From Micromonospora gifhornensis (GTDB taxonomy: Bacteria > Actinomycetota > Actinomycetes > Mycobacteriales > Micromonosporaceae), in assembly GCF_016863515.1 (NCBI RefSeq), contig NZ_BOPA01000034.1, positions 1 to 64,000 on the forward strand: DNA of 64,000 nucleotides, in the 5' to 3' direction. A model generated the notes under the pieces. The model was not told the origin of the DNA. It saw nothing but the letters and a program-made list of their open reading frames with translations, and did not search any database. This document shows positions 19,888 to 28,900 of this stretch, piece by piece. A program made the position numbers and the translations under genes. Position 1 is the first letter of the stretch, and the number at the start of each line of letters is the position of its first letter.

Positions 19888-21441
19888 GTGGCAGGTGGAA
19901 CGCTGGTCAACGGCCGCTACGAGCTCGACGAACGCTCTGCCGGCCAGGGCGGGATGAGTGACGTCTGGTTCGGGCGCGACATCAGGCTAGACCGTCCGAT
20001 CGCCGTCAAATTCGTCCGATTACCGCCGGAAGACCCGGACGACTACGTCCGGCGTTTCGTCCGGGAGTCCCGGATCACCGCACGCCTCGAACATCCCGGC
20101 GTACCCGCCGTCTACGACGTGGGCACGCACGAGCGACGTCCGTACCTGGTGATGCAGCGCATCCAGGGCATCAGTCTGAAGGAACTCCTCACCGAGCAGG
20201 GGCCACTGCCGGTCGGCTGGGTGGCGGCGGTGGCCGCGCAGGTCTGCGCCGTGTTGTCCGCGGCGCATCGGGCGTCACTGGTGCACCGGGACCTCAAGCC
20301 CAGCAACCTGATGATGGAGCGGGACGGCACGGTGAAGGTGCTCGACTTCGGGCTCGCCGTCGCTCCCACCGTCGCGGACTTCGCGACCATCACCAGATCC
20401 GGGATTCTGCTCGGGACACCGTCCTACATGGCTCCCGAGCGCATCGAGGCCAACATCAGCGGACCGGCCTGCGACATCTACGCGCTCGGCTGCACCATCC
20501 ACGAACTGCTCACCGGCAGGCAGACCTTCACCGGTTCCACCGTCTTCGACATCATGAACAAACAGGTACGCACGGACCCGGTGCCGACTCGGAGCCTTCG
20601 CAAGGACGTACCGGCGGGGTTGGAGACCCTGGTGTTGGAGATGTTGCGGAAAAAGCCCGAAGACCGCCCCTCCGACGCCGACCTCGTCTACGAACGCCTG
20701 CTGCCCTTCGCCGACGACCTGGGGCCGATCACCGGCGCGACCAAGCTGCCCGCCGAACCCAGCGCGGTACGCCTCTACGCCCAGGTGGTGAGCCGCATCT
20801 TCACCACCGCCCGCAGCTGTGCGCCGCAACCCCGCCGCAGTACGCCCACGGCGGCCGCGCCCACTCTGGCGGTGACCCGGCTGGACCTGCAACGGGCCCG
20901 CAGCGAAGCCGCAGAACTCGTCCGCCAGTCCCGGTACGACCAGGCCGCGGAACTACTCACCCGGATGGTCGCCGCTGCGGCTGAGACGTTGGGCCCTCGC
21001 GACGACGACGTACTCACCGTCCGTCTCGAGCAGGCCGAAGCGATCTTCGAGGAAGGCGACTACCACCGAGCCGCCGGCACCTACGAAAGGCTCGTGGACG
21101 ACGTGACCATTCGGTACGGTGCGCTCTCAGAACACACGCTGGCCTGTCGACTGAAGCTGGCAACGTGTCACGCCCTCGTCGGCCGGACCACCCAGGCCCT
21201 CGATGCCCTGATCGAGCTGACGCAGGACAACACCAAGGTCTTCGGGGCAACCGATGCACGAACCGTGCAGATCCGCCGCCAGGTCGGCCTGCTGCAACTG
21301 GGCACCGGAGACCGCAACGCCGCCGCCCGCACCCTCGAAGAGTTGTCGAACGATCTGACCCGCCTGCACGGCCCGGGTGACGCCACCGCCACCGAGATCA
21401 TCGACCTGATGGAGACGCTCCGCCTGCCACGCGCGCATTGA
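19888..21441 (+). CDS. Ser/Thr protein kinase with C-terminal TPR-like region (copy 2)
   Basis: This 517-residue paralogue of the preceding kinase has the same layout: glycine loop GQGGMSDV, Lys41 (AVKF), HRDLKPSN from 133, DFG at 153-155, GTPSYMAPER, and a TPR-like tail from about 330. Long stretches match copy 1, for example FVRESRITARLEHPGVPAVY and QVCAVL. The linker is shorter and the tails diverge more than the kinase cores, which suggests that the two recognise different partners. It starts at GTG 19888, 78 bp after copy 1. It is the last gene of the tightly spaced run; 479 bp separate it from the RecD-like gene. Confidence 0.88.
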   Translation: MAGGTLVNGRYELDERSAGQGGMSDVWFGRDIRLDRPIAVKFVRLPPEDPDDYVRRFVRESRITARLEHPGVPAVYDVGTHERRPYLVMQRIQGISLKELLTEQGPLPVGWVAAVAAQVCAVLSAAHRASLVHRDLKPSNLMMERDGTVKVLDFGLAVAPTVADFATITRSGILLGTPSYMAPERIEANISGPACDIYALGCTIHELLTGRQTFTGSTVFDIMNKQVRTDPVPTRSLRKDVPAGLETLVLEMLRKKPEDRPSDADLVYERLLPFADDLGPITGATKLPAEPSAVRLYAQVVSRIFTTARSCAPQPRRSTPTAAAPTLAVTRLDLQRARSEAAELVRQSRYDQAAELLTRMVAAAAETLGPRDDDVLTVRLEQAEAIFEEGDYHRAAGTYERLVDDVTIRYGALSEHTLACRLKLATCHALVGRTTQALDALIELTQDNTKVFGATDARTVQIRRQVGLLQLGTGDRNAAARTLEELSNDLTRLHGPGDATATEIIDLMETLRLPRAH

Positions 21442-21920
21442 CGGCAGCGCTCCACCATCAGCATCAGTGGCCACCGCCGCCGAACTCCTCACGGCGGGTG
21501 AATGCGGTCCAAGCAGTGCCGCGACGAGGGTCGTGCGCACCTTTACCTCCGACACCCAGGGTGCATGGTGAATTGCATAGCGTTGATGTCTCTGTGCAAT
21601 GAATCTGTGTGAGCCACAGGTTTCAGGATTTGTGCCGCTGTCGGACTCCGGACAGATGCCAGCCCGGCTGAAATGTGCGGGGTCAGCATGCCTGCCGCCC
21701 ACTTCACGTGGCTGTTTGTGGTGCCCGCTCGACCTGCGAAGACTGGAATCGCACGCAGTAAATCCATCGACGTCCGTGCCCAACCGGTTCGTGCCGGGTG
21801 AAGTTCTGCTCGCGTGACCCGCCATCTGCTGTTGGCTACGATCGGCGCCGACGCATGGCGGTCCTGATGCTTGCGGTCTCAACAGCCACCCGGTGGCTCT
21901 CTTCGGCGTGCGGAGCAACG
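21442..21920. other. Intergenic region between kinase 2 and RecD-like gene
   Basis: These 479 bases have lower GC than the neighbours. Short open frames exist (for example 21599-21817 on plus) without a ribosome-binding site or similarity I recognise. A weak inverted pair ATTGCA (21572-21577) / TGCAAT (21595-21600) is present. The gap probably contains the promoter of the helicase gene, making that gene an independent transcription unit. I cannot assign promoter boxes with confidence. Confidence 0.45.
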
Positions 21921-24900
21921 ATGCATCACCTGACGGTTCGTGTGGCGTGGCATGACAGCGAATGGAACGGGACGGTGTGCCGTGACCCGCTGGGCAACCC
22001 GTACTGCCTTGACCTTGATCGGATTCGCGCCGAGCGTAAAGACGCTCAGGAAGAAGCGGCGGCCGGACGCTCCTTCGCTGAACTCGACCTGAACATGAGG
22101 CCGCCATGCGCCGCCGAGTCAGGAGCGTTCATGAATCCGGTGCCATGGGCGCGACAGTTCAACCACCCCTACGCGAAACTGAGACCGACCGCAGCCACGC
22201 ATGGTCACCTACGTCCGACGTCTGTGAAGGTCCCGGAGTTCTCCACGTTCGCCGTCCCGTTCGCCTGGATGCTCCGAGCGCGATCGGCGGAGATCGAAAG
22301 CCGGCTCCCCGAGCCGTTCTCCCCGGATGAAGAGCCGCCGTTCCCGTCGCCGTGGGTGTTTCCGGCCGCACGTCAGCGAGAGTTGCTCAACGCGTGCTTC
22401 CAACGGATCACGCCCGGCAGCTCGCTTGCTGTCTTCTACACCAAGTCGGGACACCCGTTGGGCGATCACATCAACCGGCTGGTCGTCGGCATCGGCCGGA
22501 TCGATGCGATGCGCGGGATCATCGAGTACGACGCCGCCGCCGGAGCACCCACCTACCCGTTGTGGGATCGGCTCATCAGCCACTCGATCCGGCCGGACGG
22601 CACCGAGGGTTTCCTGCTGCCGTATCACGCCTACCTCGAACCGACCGGTGACCCCACCGAGGACGCCCGCCGCCGGGAACTGCTGACCGAGATCACGGTC
22701 GCTCCCGATCGTGCCCAGATCGCCAACTTCTCCTACGGCAGCGAGGTGGTCTCCTCCGACGTCCTCCTGTCCGTTCTGGAGCAGTCGCTGGCTGCCGTAC
22801 GGGCAGTCATCCGGCACGGCATCGCGCCAGGGCCCTGGGTCGAACGGGAGGAGTGGCTCAACGCCCGAATCGCCGAGACGTGGGCCGACCGGGGCGCCTT
22901 CCCCGGGGCGGGTGCGGTGCTTGAGGCGATCGGGCTGCGGCTGGCGACATCGCTACTGCTGGAGCTGAGTCGAAACGGGACCCTGCGCCCGGCCGAGGAC
23001 CCGTGGCCGCTGCTCGACGCTCTGCTGCGCGGACAGCGTCCCGCCCCGAACCAGGTGTACGAAGCGGATCTCGCTGCGGCGTGCAACACCTGGATGGGGA
23101 TGCCTCAGGCACGGCGCGACTTCGTGATGTTGTTGAGCCGGTTCGCCCTCACCACCTCCGCCGCACGCCGATGGCTCGAACCCGCCCTACGCGCAGCCGG
23201 CACCGAGCGGCCGGTCTCCGACCTCGACGTGATCGAAAATCCCTACCTGGTCACCGAGGTCGACCTCGGCGACTGGGATGATCCGCCGGTCTCCCTTGCC
23301 GTGGTGGATCGCGGCCTGCTCCCTGACCCGACGATCGCGGTCGCGGCACCACTGCCAGCCCCGAGCCGGGTCGACTCGACAGGCGACACCCGCCGGGTGG
23401 AAGCGGCCCTGGTGACCGTTCTGCGTGCTGCCGCTGACGAGGGCGATGCACTGCTCTCGGTCGACGAAGCGCTCAACCGGATCGCCCAACTCAAGCTCAG
23501 CCCACCGCTCGTCGTCTCCACCGACTGGATCAGCGGCAACATCGGCGCGGATCACCGGGTCCTCCGCCTGGTCGACCTACCCACCGGGAACCAGACGGAA
23601 CCCGTACGTTGCCTTCAGTTGGCTGATCTCACCGATCGGGGAAGGTTCCTCACCAGGACGCTCTCCACCCGCGCTGTGCGTACTTTGACCAGCCTCGGCG
23701 AGGACTGGCAGGCGCTGCTGCGAAAGGCGATCACCGACAGCGGTGGCCAGGTGGACGAAAACAACGAGCGGCACACCACCGCCCTGAAGGAACAGGCCAC
23801 GGCGCTGGAGCAGATCACCACCCGCAAGCTCTCGGTCCTGGTCGGCCCGGCCGGTACCGGCAAGACGAGTGTGGTCGGTGCGCTGCTGGCCTCCAGCAAG
23901 CTGGCAGCGGAGGGCGTGCTGCTACTCGCACCGACCGGTAAGGCAACCGTCCTGCTGGCTCAGAAGACGAACGCCCGCGCCCGCAACATCGCCCAGTTCC
24001 TGCACAGCCTCAAGCGCTACGACGGCCGACGCCAGCGGGTGCTGTTCACCGGCGACTCGCTCTACTGCCAGGAACGCACGGTGGTGGTGGACGAGTCCTC
24101 CATGCTCACCGAGGATCATCTGGTCGCGCTGCTCAAGGCGCTCGATCTGGGGCACGTGAGGCGCCTGATCCTCGTCGGCGACCCGAGCCAGCTGCCGCCG
24201 ATCGGCGTGGGCCGCCCGTTCGCCGACCTGGTGGCCCACCTCGCCGGCGCGCGGGGCTCCGCCGACCCCGCGGTCGCCGACCGGGCTGACGCGCTTGCCC
24301 GGCTCTCGGTGGAGCTACGCACCCAGGGGAGCGACCGCCCGTCCGACATCCTGCGCCTGGCGGCCCTCTACACGAACGGGACCCAGCCGGTCGACGCGGA
24401 TTCCGTACTCGGGGAGTTGACGCTCAACGCCGACAAGCAGAGTGACAGCGACGGTGCGGGAGGGGCCGCCTCCGACCTGCGGCTGGTGTTCTGGGAGACG
24501 ACCGAGCAGCTACGCGCCAAGCTGCTCGCTGAACTGGCCGCCGCCCTCGACATGACGGACCCGGACGACTCGCAGGGCTACCGCCAGGCACTCGGGCTGA
24601 CCTCCGAAGGCTGGGTGCCCTTCGACAACCACGCCGGCGCGGAACGGTTCCAGGTGCTCTCACCTGTGCGGATGCGGGACTGGGGCACGTTTGAACTCAA
24701 CCGGTTCCTGCAGGGCCATTTCCGAGGGGTGGAGCTGCGACGGGTGCGAAGCGGCCGGGGCCGCAGCTACGGACCGGAGGAGATCGTCCGGCTGGACAAG
24801 GTCATGCTGGTACGTAACGGCACCCGCAGCGGCTACGACCACGGCGCGAAGAGCAAGGTGAAGGACTACCTCGCCAACGGAGAGGTCGGTCTCGTCGCGC

Positions 24901-25640
24901 GGGAGACCAACGGCTGGTTCAAGATCGCACTCGCAGGCCGTGAAAGGCGCCATTTCGACTTCAAGGCCGTACCCGGCAGCGCGGAACGCGTCGACCTGGA
25001 GTTGGCGTACGCCCTCACAGTGCACAAGGCGCAGGGAAGCGAGTTCAGGACCGTGTTCGTGGTGGTGCCGGCGGAGAGCAAGCTGCTGACCCGGGAACTG
25101 CTCTACACCAGCTTGACCCGGGCACGCCAACGGCTCGTTCTGCTGGTGCAGGGCAGTGACACCGGTCAGTTGCGTGAGCTGGCTCGGCCGGAGCACAGCG
25201 AGACCGCTCGACGCAACACCAACCTGTTCACCGGCGGCGTACGACTCACCCACCTGGGGGTGCCGTTCGCAGAGCACCTGATCCATCGAACCGTACGGGG
25301 TGAACTGGTCCGCTCCAAGAGTGAGGTGGTGATCGCCAACCTGCTGCACGCGGAGGGCTTGGACTACCACTACGAGCGACCGTTGCACGGCGAGCATGTG
25401 GTGGGGACCGTCCACCCGGACTTCACGTTCATCGACGCCGGCGGCGACCCGATCGTCTGGGAGCACCTCGGCATGCTGGACCGACCCGGGTACCGCGCAG
25501 CGTGGGAGCGACGCCGTGACTGGTATGCCGCGAACGGGTTCGAGGAGGGCCAGAACCTGTTCGTCTCGGAGGAGTCCGGCGACGGTATCGACTCCGTAGC
25601 CCTTAAACAGCAGGTCGACCATATCCGTGACCTGCTGTGA
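21921..25640 (+). CDS. RecD-like helicase with C-terminal nuclease-like domain
   Basis: This 1239-residue protein has an N-terminal region of about 560 residues of unknown function, beginning HHLTVRVAWHD and rich in conserved-looking motifs. It is followed by a superfamily 1B helicase core: Walker A VGPAGTGKTS (about 643), Walker B VVVDESSM (about 721), GDPSQLPPIG (about 754), and the UvrD/RecD C-terminal motif ALTVHKAQGSEF (about 1031). The last 110 residues (RSKSEVVIANLL, then HPDFTF, then VWEHLGML) resemble a PD-(D/E)XK-type nuclease fold. ATG 21921 has GGAG 5 nt upstream and was chosen over an upstream open frame without such a site. A helicase-nuclease next to DISARM could process restricted DNA; this role is inferred from context. 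Confidence 0.82.
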   Translation: MHHLTVRVAWHDSEWNGTVCRDPLGNPYCLDLDRIRAERKDAQEEAAAGRSFAELDLNMRPPCAAESGAFMNPVPWARQFNHPYAKLRPTAATHGHLRPTSVKVPEFSTFAVPFAWMLRARSAEIESRLPEPFSPDEEPPFPSPWVFPAARQRELLNACFQRITPGSSLAVFYTKSGHPLGDHINRLVVGIGRIDAMRGIIEYDAAAGAPTYPLWDRLISHSIRPDGTEGFLLPYHAYLEPTGDPTEDARRRELLTEITVAPDRAQIANFSYGSEVVSSDVLLSVLEQSLAAVRAVIRHGIAPGPWVEREEWLNARIAETWADRGAFPGAGAVLEAIGLRLATSLLLELSRNGTLRPAEDPWPLLDALLRGQRPAPNQVYEADLAAACNTWMGMPQARRDFVMLLSRFALTTSAARRWLEPALRAAGTERPVSDLDVIENPYLVTEVDLGDWDDPPVSLAVVDRGLLPDPTIAVAAPLPAPSRVDSTGDTRRVEAALVTVLRAAADEGDALLSVDEALNRIAQLKLSPPLVVSTDWISGNIGADHRVLRLVDLPTGNQTEPVRCLQLADLTDRGRFLTRTLSTRAVRTLTSLGEDWQALLRKAITDSGGQVDENNERHTTALKEQATALEQITTRKLSVLVGPAGTGKTSVVGALLASSKLAAEGVLLLAPTGKATVLLAQKTNARARNIAQFLHSLKRYDGRRQRVLFTGDSLYCQERTVVVDESSMLTEDHLVALLKALDLGHVRRLILVGDPSQLPPIGVGRPFADLVAHLAGARGSADPAVADRADALARLSVELRTQGSDRPSDILRLAALYTNGTQPVDADSVLGELTLNADKQSDSDGAGGAASDLRLVFWETTEQLRAKLLAELAAALDMTDPDDSQGYRQALGLTSEGWVPFDNHAGAERFQVLSPVRMRDWGTFELNRFLQGHFRGVELRRVRSGRGRSYGPEEIVRLDKVMLVRNGTRSGYDHGAKSKVKDYLANGEVGLVARETNGWFKIALAGRERRHFDFKAVPGSAERVDLELAYALTVHKAQGSEFRTVFVVVPAESKLLTRELLYTSLTRARQRLVLLVQGSDTGQLRELARPEHSETARRNTNLFTGGVRLTHLGVPFAEHLIHRTVRGELVRSKSEVVIANLLHAEGLDYHYERPLHGEHVVGTVHPDFTFIDAGGDPIVWEHLGMLDRPGYRAAWERRRDWYAANGFEEGQNLFVSEESGDGIDSVALKQQVDHIRDLL

Positions 25641-25750
25641 TACAGGCGCAAGATGCGGTGGCGGGTGACGTGGTCACGCTCAAGGGGATTCGACACCGGG
25701 TCGCGGTGGGGGAAGCGTAATGACCGATGGCTGGCTGCCGCTGCGCGCGA

Positions 25751-25929
25751 CATCATGACGCCACGGGTCCGTTGCGGCTGCGTATCGTCCGGGTCCGGCT
25801 GGACATCAGCCAGTGGTACGAGGGGCAGTGGATCTGGTTCGAAGGCGTCGAGATCACGCCGGGCGGCCAGGACGGCCAGTGGCAGCCGTTGCTGGTTCGA
25901 GTCGCCGCGCTGCCCTCGCCGCCGTCAGT
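25751..25929 (+). pseudogene. Degraded copy of the small gene at 352-723 (C-terminal part)
   Basis: The translated segment from HHDATGPLRLRI through VRVAALP aligns without gaps to the C-terminal block of the protein at 352-723 (YRYATCVLRLRI to ARVAALR), with most differences conservative (L/V, V/I, D/E, L/F). The N-terminal half and the native stop are missing; the reading frame runs on antisense into the next gene. A nearby ATG at 25727 could initiate a hybrid peptide, but there is no ribosome-binding site of note. I read it as a truncated relic. It sits exactly between the DISARM-associated genes and the SMC module. Confidence 0.65.
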
Positions 25930-28900
25930 TGGTGACCGCCCGGGGCCGCGTCCGGGCGGTGTAGGCGCCGAGATCCTCGCGCTGCCCTGGAGCGGGCAAC
26001 GCTGTGAGTTTGTCCCGTTCGACCTCAAGATGCGTCTCGGCCCAGGTGATGACTTCGCGCTCCTGCGTGAACATGACGACCTGGTGCTCGGCGCTGATCT
26101 CGTGCAGAAGTTCCATGATGGCCAGCTTGCGGTCCCGGTCCGACTGCGTCGTGACGTCGTCGAGAATCAGCGGAGCGCTTTCCGTGCCGCCGGAGAGCAC
26201 CTGCGAGAGGGTCACCCGCAGTAGCAGAAACAGCTGCTCGGTCGTGCCCTGGGACAGCAGGGTCGCTTGGCGGATCGCGCCGTTGGCCTCCGTGACCTGC
26301 ATCGTCAGGGTGCTCGGCTCCACGGCCACATCCAGGTAGCGCCCGCTGGTCACGCGGGGCAGCCAGGGGCGCATCCTCGCCTCCAACGCCGGGGCGATGC
26401 TGGCGTGCGCCCGCTCCTTGGCGAGTTTGAGTTGCGCGGTCGCCGCGTCGATGCACGCCGCGAGTGTGGCGACCTGATCGGCGGCGCGCTCGGCGTCCGC
26501 CTCATGCTCGATCGCCTCGGCCACGGAACCCAGTGCCTGGCTGAGCTGCTGTTGCTGCCCCTCGAGTTGTCCGGCCCGGCCGATCACCATCTGGTGCCGG
26601 CGGGCGGCTTCGGCCCGGAACTGGTCGAGGTCGGCCGGCCGCGTCTCCGGCTCCGGCCCGGCGTTTTCGACGAGCGAGGCAAGCTCCGCCTGCCAGTCGG
26701 CGAGATCCCGTCCGGCCAGCACCTGGTCGAGACGGGCGGCGAGTGAGCGCCGCTCGGCCAGCGCCTCGCGCTTGGCTTCCTGGTCACGTTCCCACAGTCG
26801 CAACTGCCTGATCGCCTGCGTGACGGAGGTGGCGCCAACCCCGAGTTCGTCGGCGAGTTCGCACACGGCGACGCTCTGGCGCTTCCGCTCGGCAACGGCC
26901 GTCGCGTGGGCAGACTCCACCTGCTGGCGTTGTTCGTGGGCGGCGATCAGGTCCGGCCGCCGAGCGGCGCGTTGTGCGACGGCCGCGCGTTGCCGACAGG
27001 CGGCCAGGTAGGTCTCGAAGTCCTGCATCACCTCATCGACCACGTCGTCGGTGACCTCGGGCGGGATCTCCCGACCCAGGGCTTCCGCGAGCAGGCGTAG
27101 CGCGTCGTCGCGCATCGCGCGCGAATCCGCTGCCTTCTCAGCGTGCATCCGTGCCCGCTCCCGTGCCGCGTCGGCATCGTCGATCGCCCGCGCGAGCTGC
27201 CGTAGCGTCACCGGATCAGGGTCGAGTTGCGCGGCCACCAGCCGCGACCGCGCGTCCGCCACCCGTTCCTGGTGCTGACGCAGTGCGGTCTCCTGCGCCA
27301 TGAGTTCGGCCTGGACCTCCGTGAGGCGTGGATCCGGCTTCGGTGCCACCGGCGGCTGCACGACCTCGAGCACGGGCGCAGGTGGCGGCGCGGGTGCCTG
27401 TTTCTTGAGCAGGTCCTGCAGCTCGGCCAGTCTGGGGTCTGGGGTGGCAGCCACCGGCGGCTCGACGTCCTCGAGCACGGGCGGCACGGGCGCGACCGGA
27501 GCCTGTGCCTTCAACTCGACCTGAAGCTCCGTGAGTCTGGGGTTGACGACCGGTGCCACGGGCGGCTCGACTTCGTCGGGCACCGGCGGCACCGGTGGTG
27601 TCGGGGCCTGCGCCGTCAGCAGGCGTTGCAGCTCCGCCAGGCGCGGATTGGGTACGGGAACCGCAGGCGGCTCAACCTGCTCGATCGTGGGCGGCGTCGG
27701 CGCGACCGGAGCCGGGACCGTCAGCTCGATCTGCAGCTCCACCAGCCGGGGGTCGGACGTGGGAGGAACGGGCCTGGTGACCTCCTCCAGCCGAGGAGGT
27801 GCCGGCGGAACCGGTGCGGTCGGCCCGGGGTCGGAGTCATCGGCTGGGTGCGCCGTCGCGGCTGGCGTCCGTCCGGTCAGGAAGCCCATGACCAGAACGG
27901 CACCGCCGACGATCGCCAGGAGACTGCCGGGCAGCACGACGTTGGCAACGGACAGCACGATGCCGGCAGCGAGCAGGGCCGCTCCCGCCGAGAGGAGACC
28001 CGGCGATCGTCTCCTGGCCGCCGCGGCGGATTGTTCGGCCTGCCGCTGCTGCGCCTGGCCTCGGGCTGCACGCCCGGCCTGCGCGTGTTCAAAGGTGGCC
28101 GTGGCCCGCATGTGCGCGTCGACCGCAGCGGCATGCGCCCGTACCTTCTCATCGTTGCGCCGGGCTGCGGCCTCGTACGCGGACTGCGCCTGTGCGTAGG
28201 TGGCCGCAGCGTCCTGCGCCTGCCTCTGGAGTGACTCGAACTCGGCGGTCCGCTCGTTGCGTGTCCGCTCGAATGCCGCCAGCGCCTGCGCGTGTGCCTG
28301 CACCGCCGTCTGGTGGGCGCGCTGCTTTTCGTCGTTCTGGCGGACCACGGCGTCAAAGGCCGCCTTCGCGCCCGCGTACGCGACCGCCGCCTCCTCGGCT
28401 TCCCGCCGCAGGGCCTCGTACTCCGCGGTCTGTTCGGCCTTGACGCGCTCGAACTCGGCGACCGCGAGCTGGTGTGCCTCGACAGCCTCGGCGTGGGAGC
28501 GGCGCTTCTCCTCATTGCGACGAATCGCCGCGTCGTATGCCGCCTGGGCGCGCACGAAGGCGGCATCGGCCTCCTCGGCTTGGGCCTGCAGGGCGGCATA
28601 CTCGGCGGCCCGCTCCGCCCGGACGCGCTCGAAGTCAGCCAAGGCTTCCGTGTGCAGCTCGACTGCTTCGTCGTAGGTGCGCTGTTTCTCCTCTTTCTGC
28701 CGGACGACGGAGTCGTACGCAGCCTTGGCGCTCGCGTACGCCACGGCCGCCTCTTCGGCCACCTGCCGCAGGGCCTCGAACTCGACGGTCAGTCTTGCCT
28801 TGGCGCGCTCGAACTCCGCGAGCACCCGGTCGTGCCCGTCGACCACCTCCGCATGCGCCCGCAGCCGCTCGTCGTTGCGAGCCGTCGCGGCCTGGTACTC

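Noticed and set aside
18190..21441. The kinases as PglW of a Pgl/BREX type 2 system.
   Set aside because: PglW is much larger, and no pglX, pglZ or brxC-like gene is present; the neighbours are drm genes.
21572..21600. Inverted hexamers ATTGCA/TGCAAT as an attachment or regulatory site.
   Set aside because: Arms of 6 bp separated by 17 bp are expected by chance in a 479-bp gap, and nothing else supports them.
25653..25964. A complete gene on plus between the RecD-like and SMC-like genes.
   Set aside because: Only the tail of the 352-723 family is recognisable, the N-terminal part is absent, and the frame runs antisense through the neighbouring gene.
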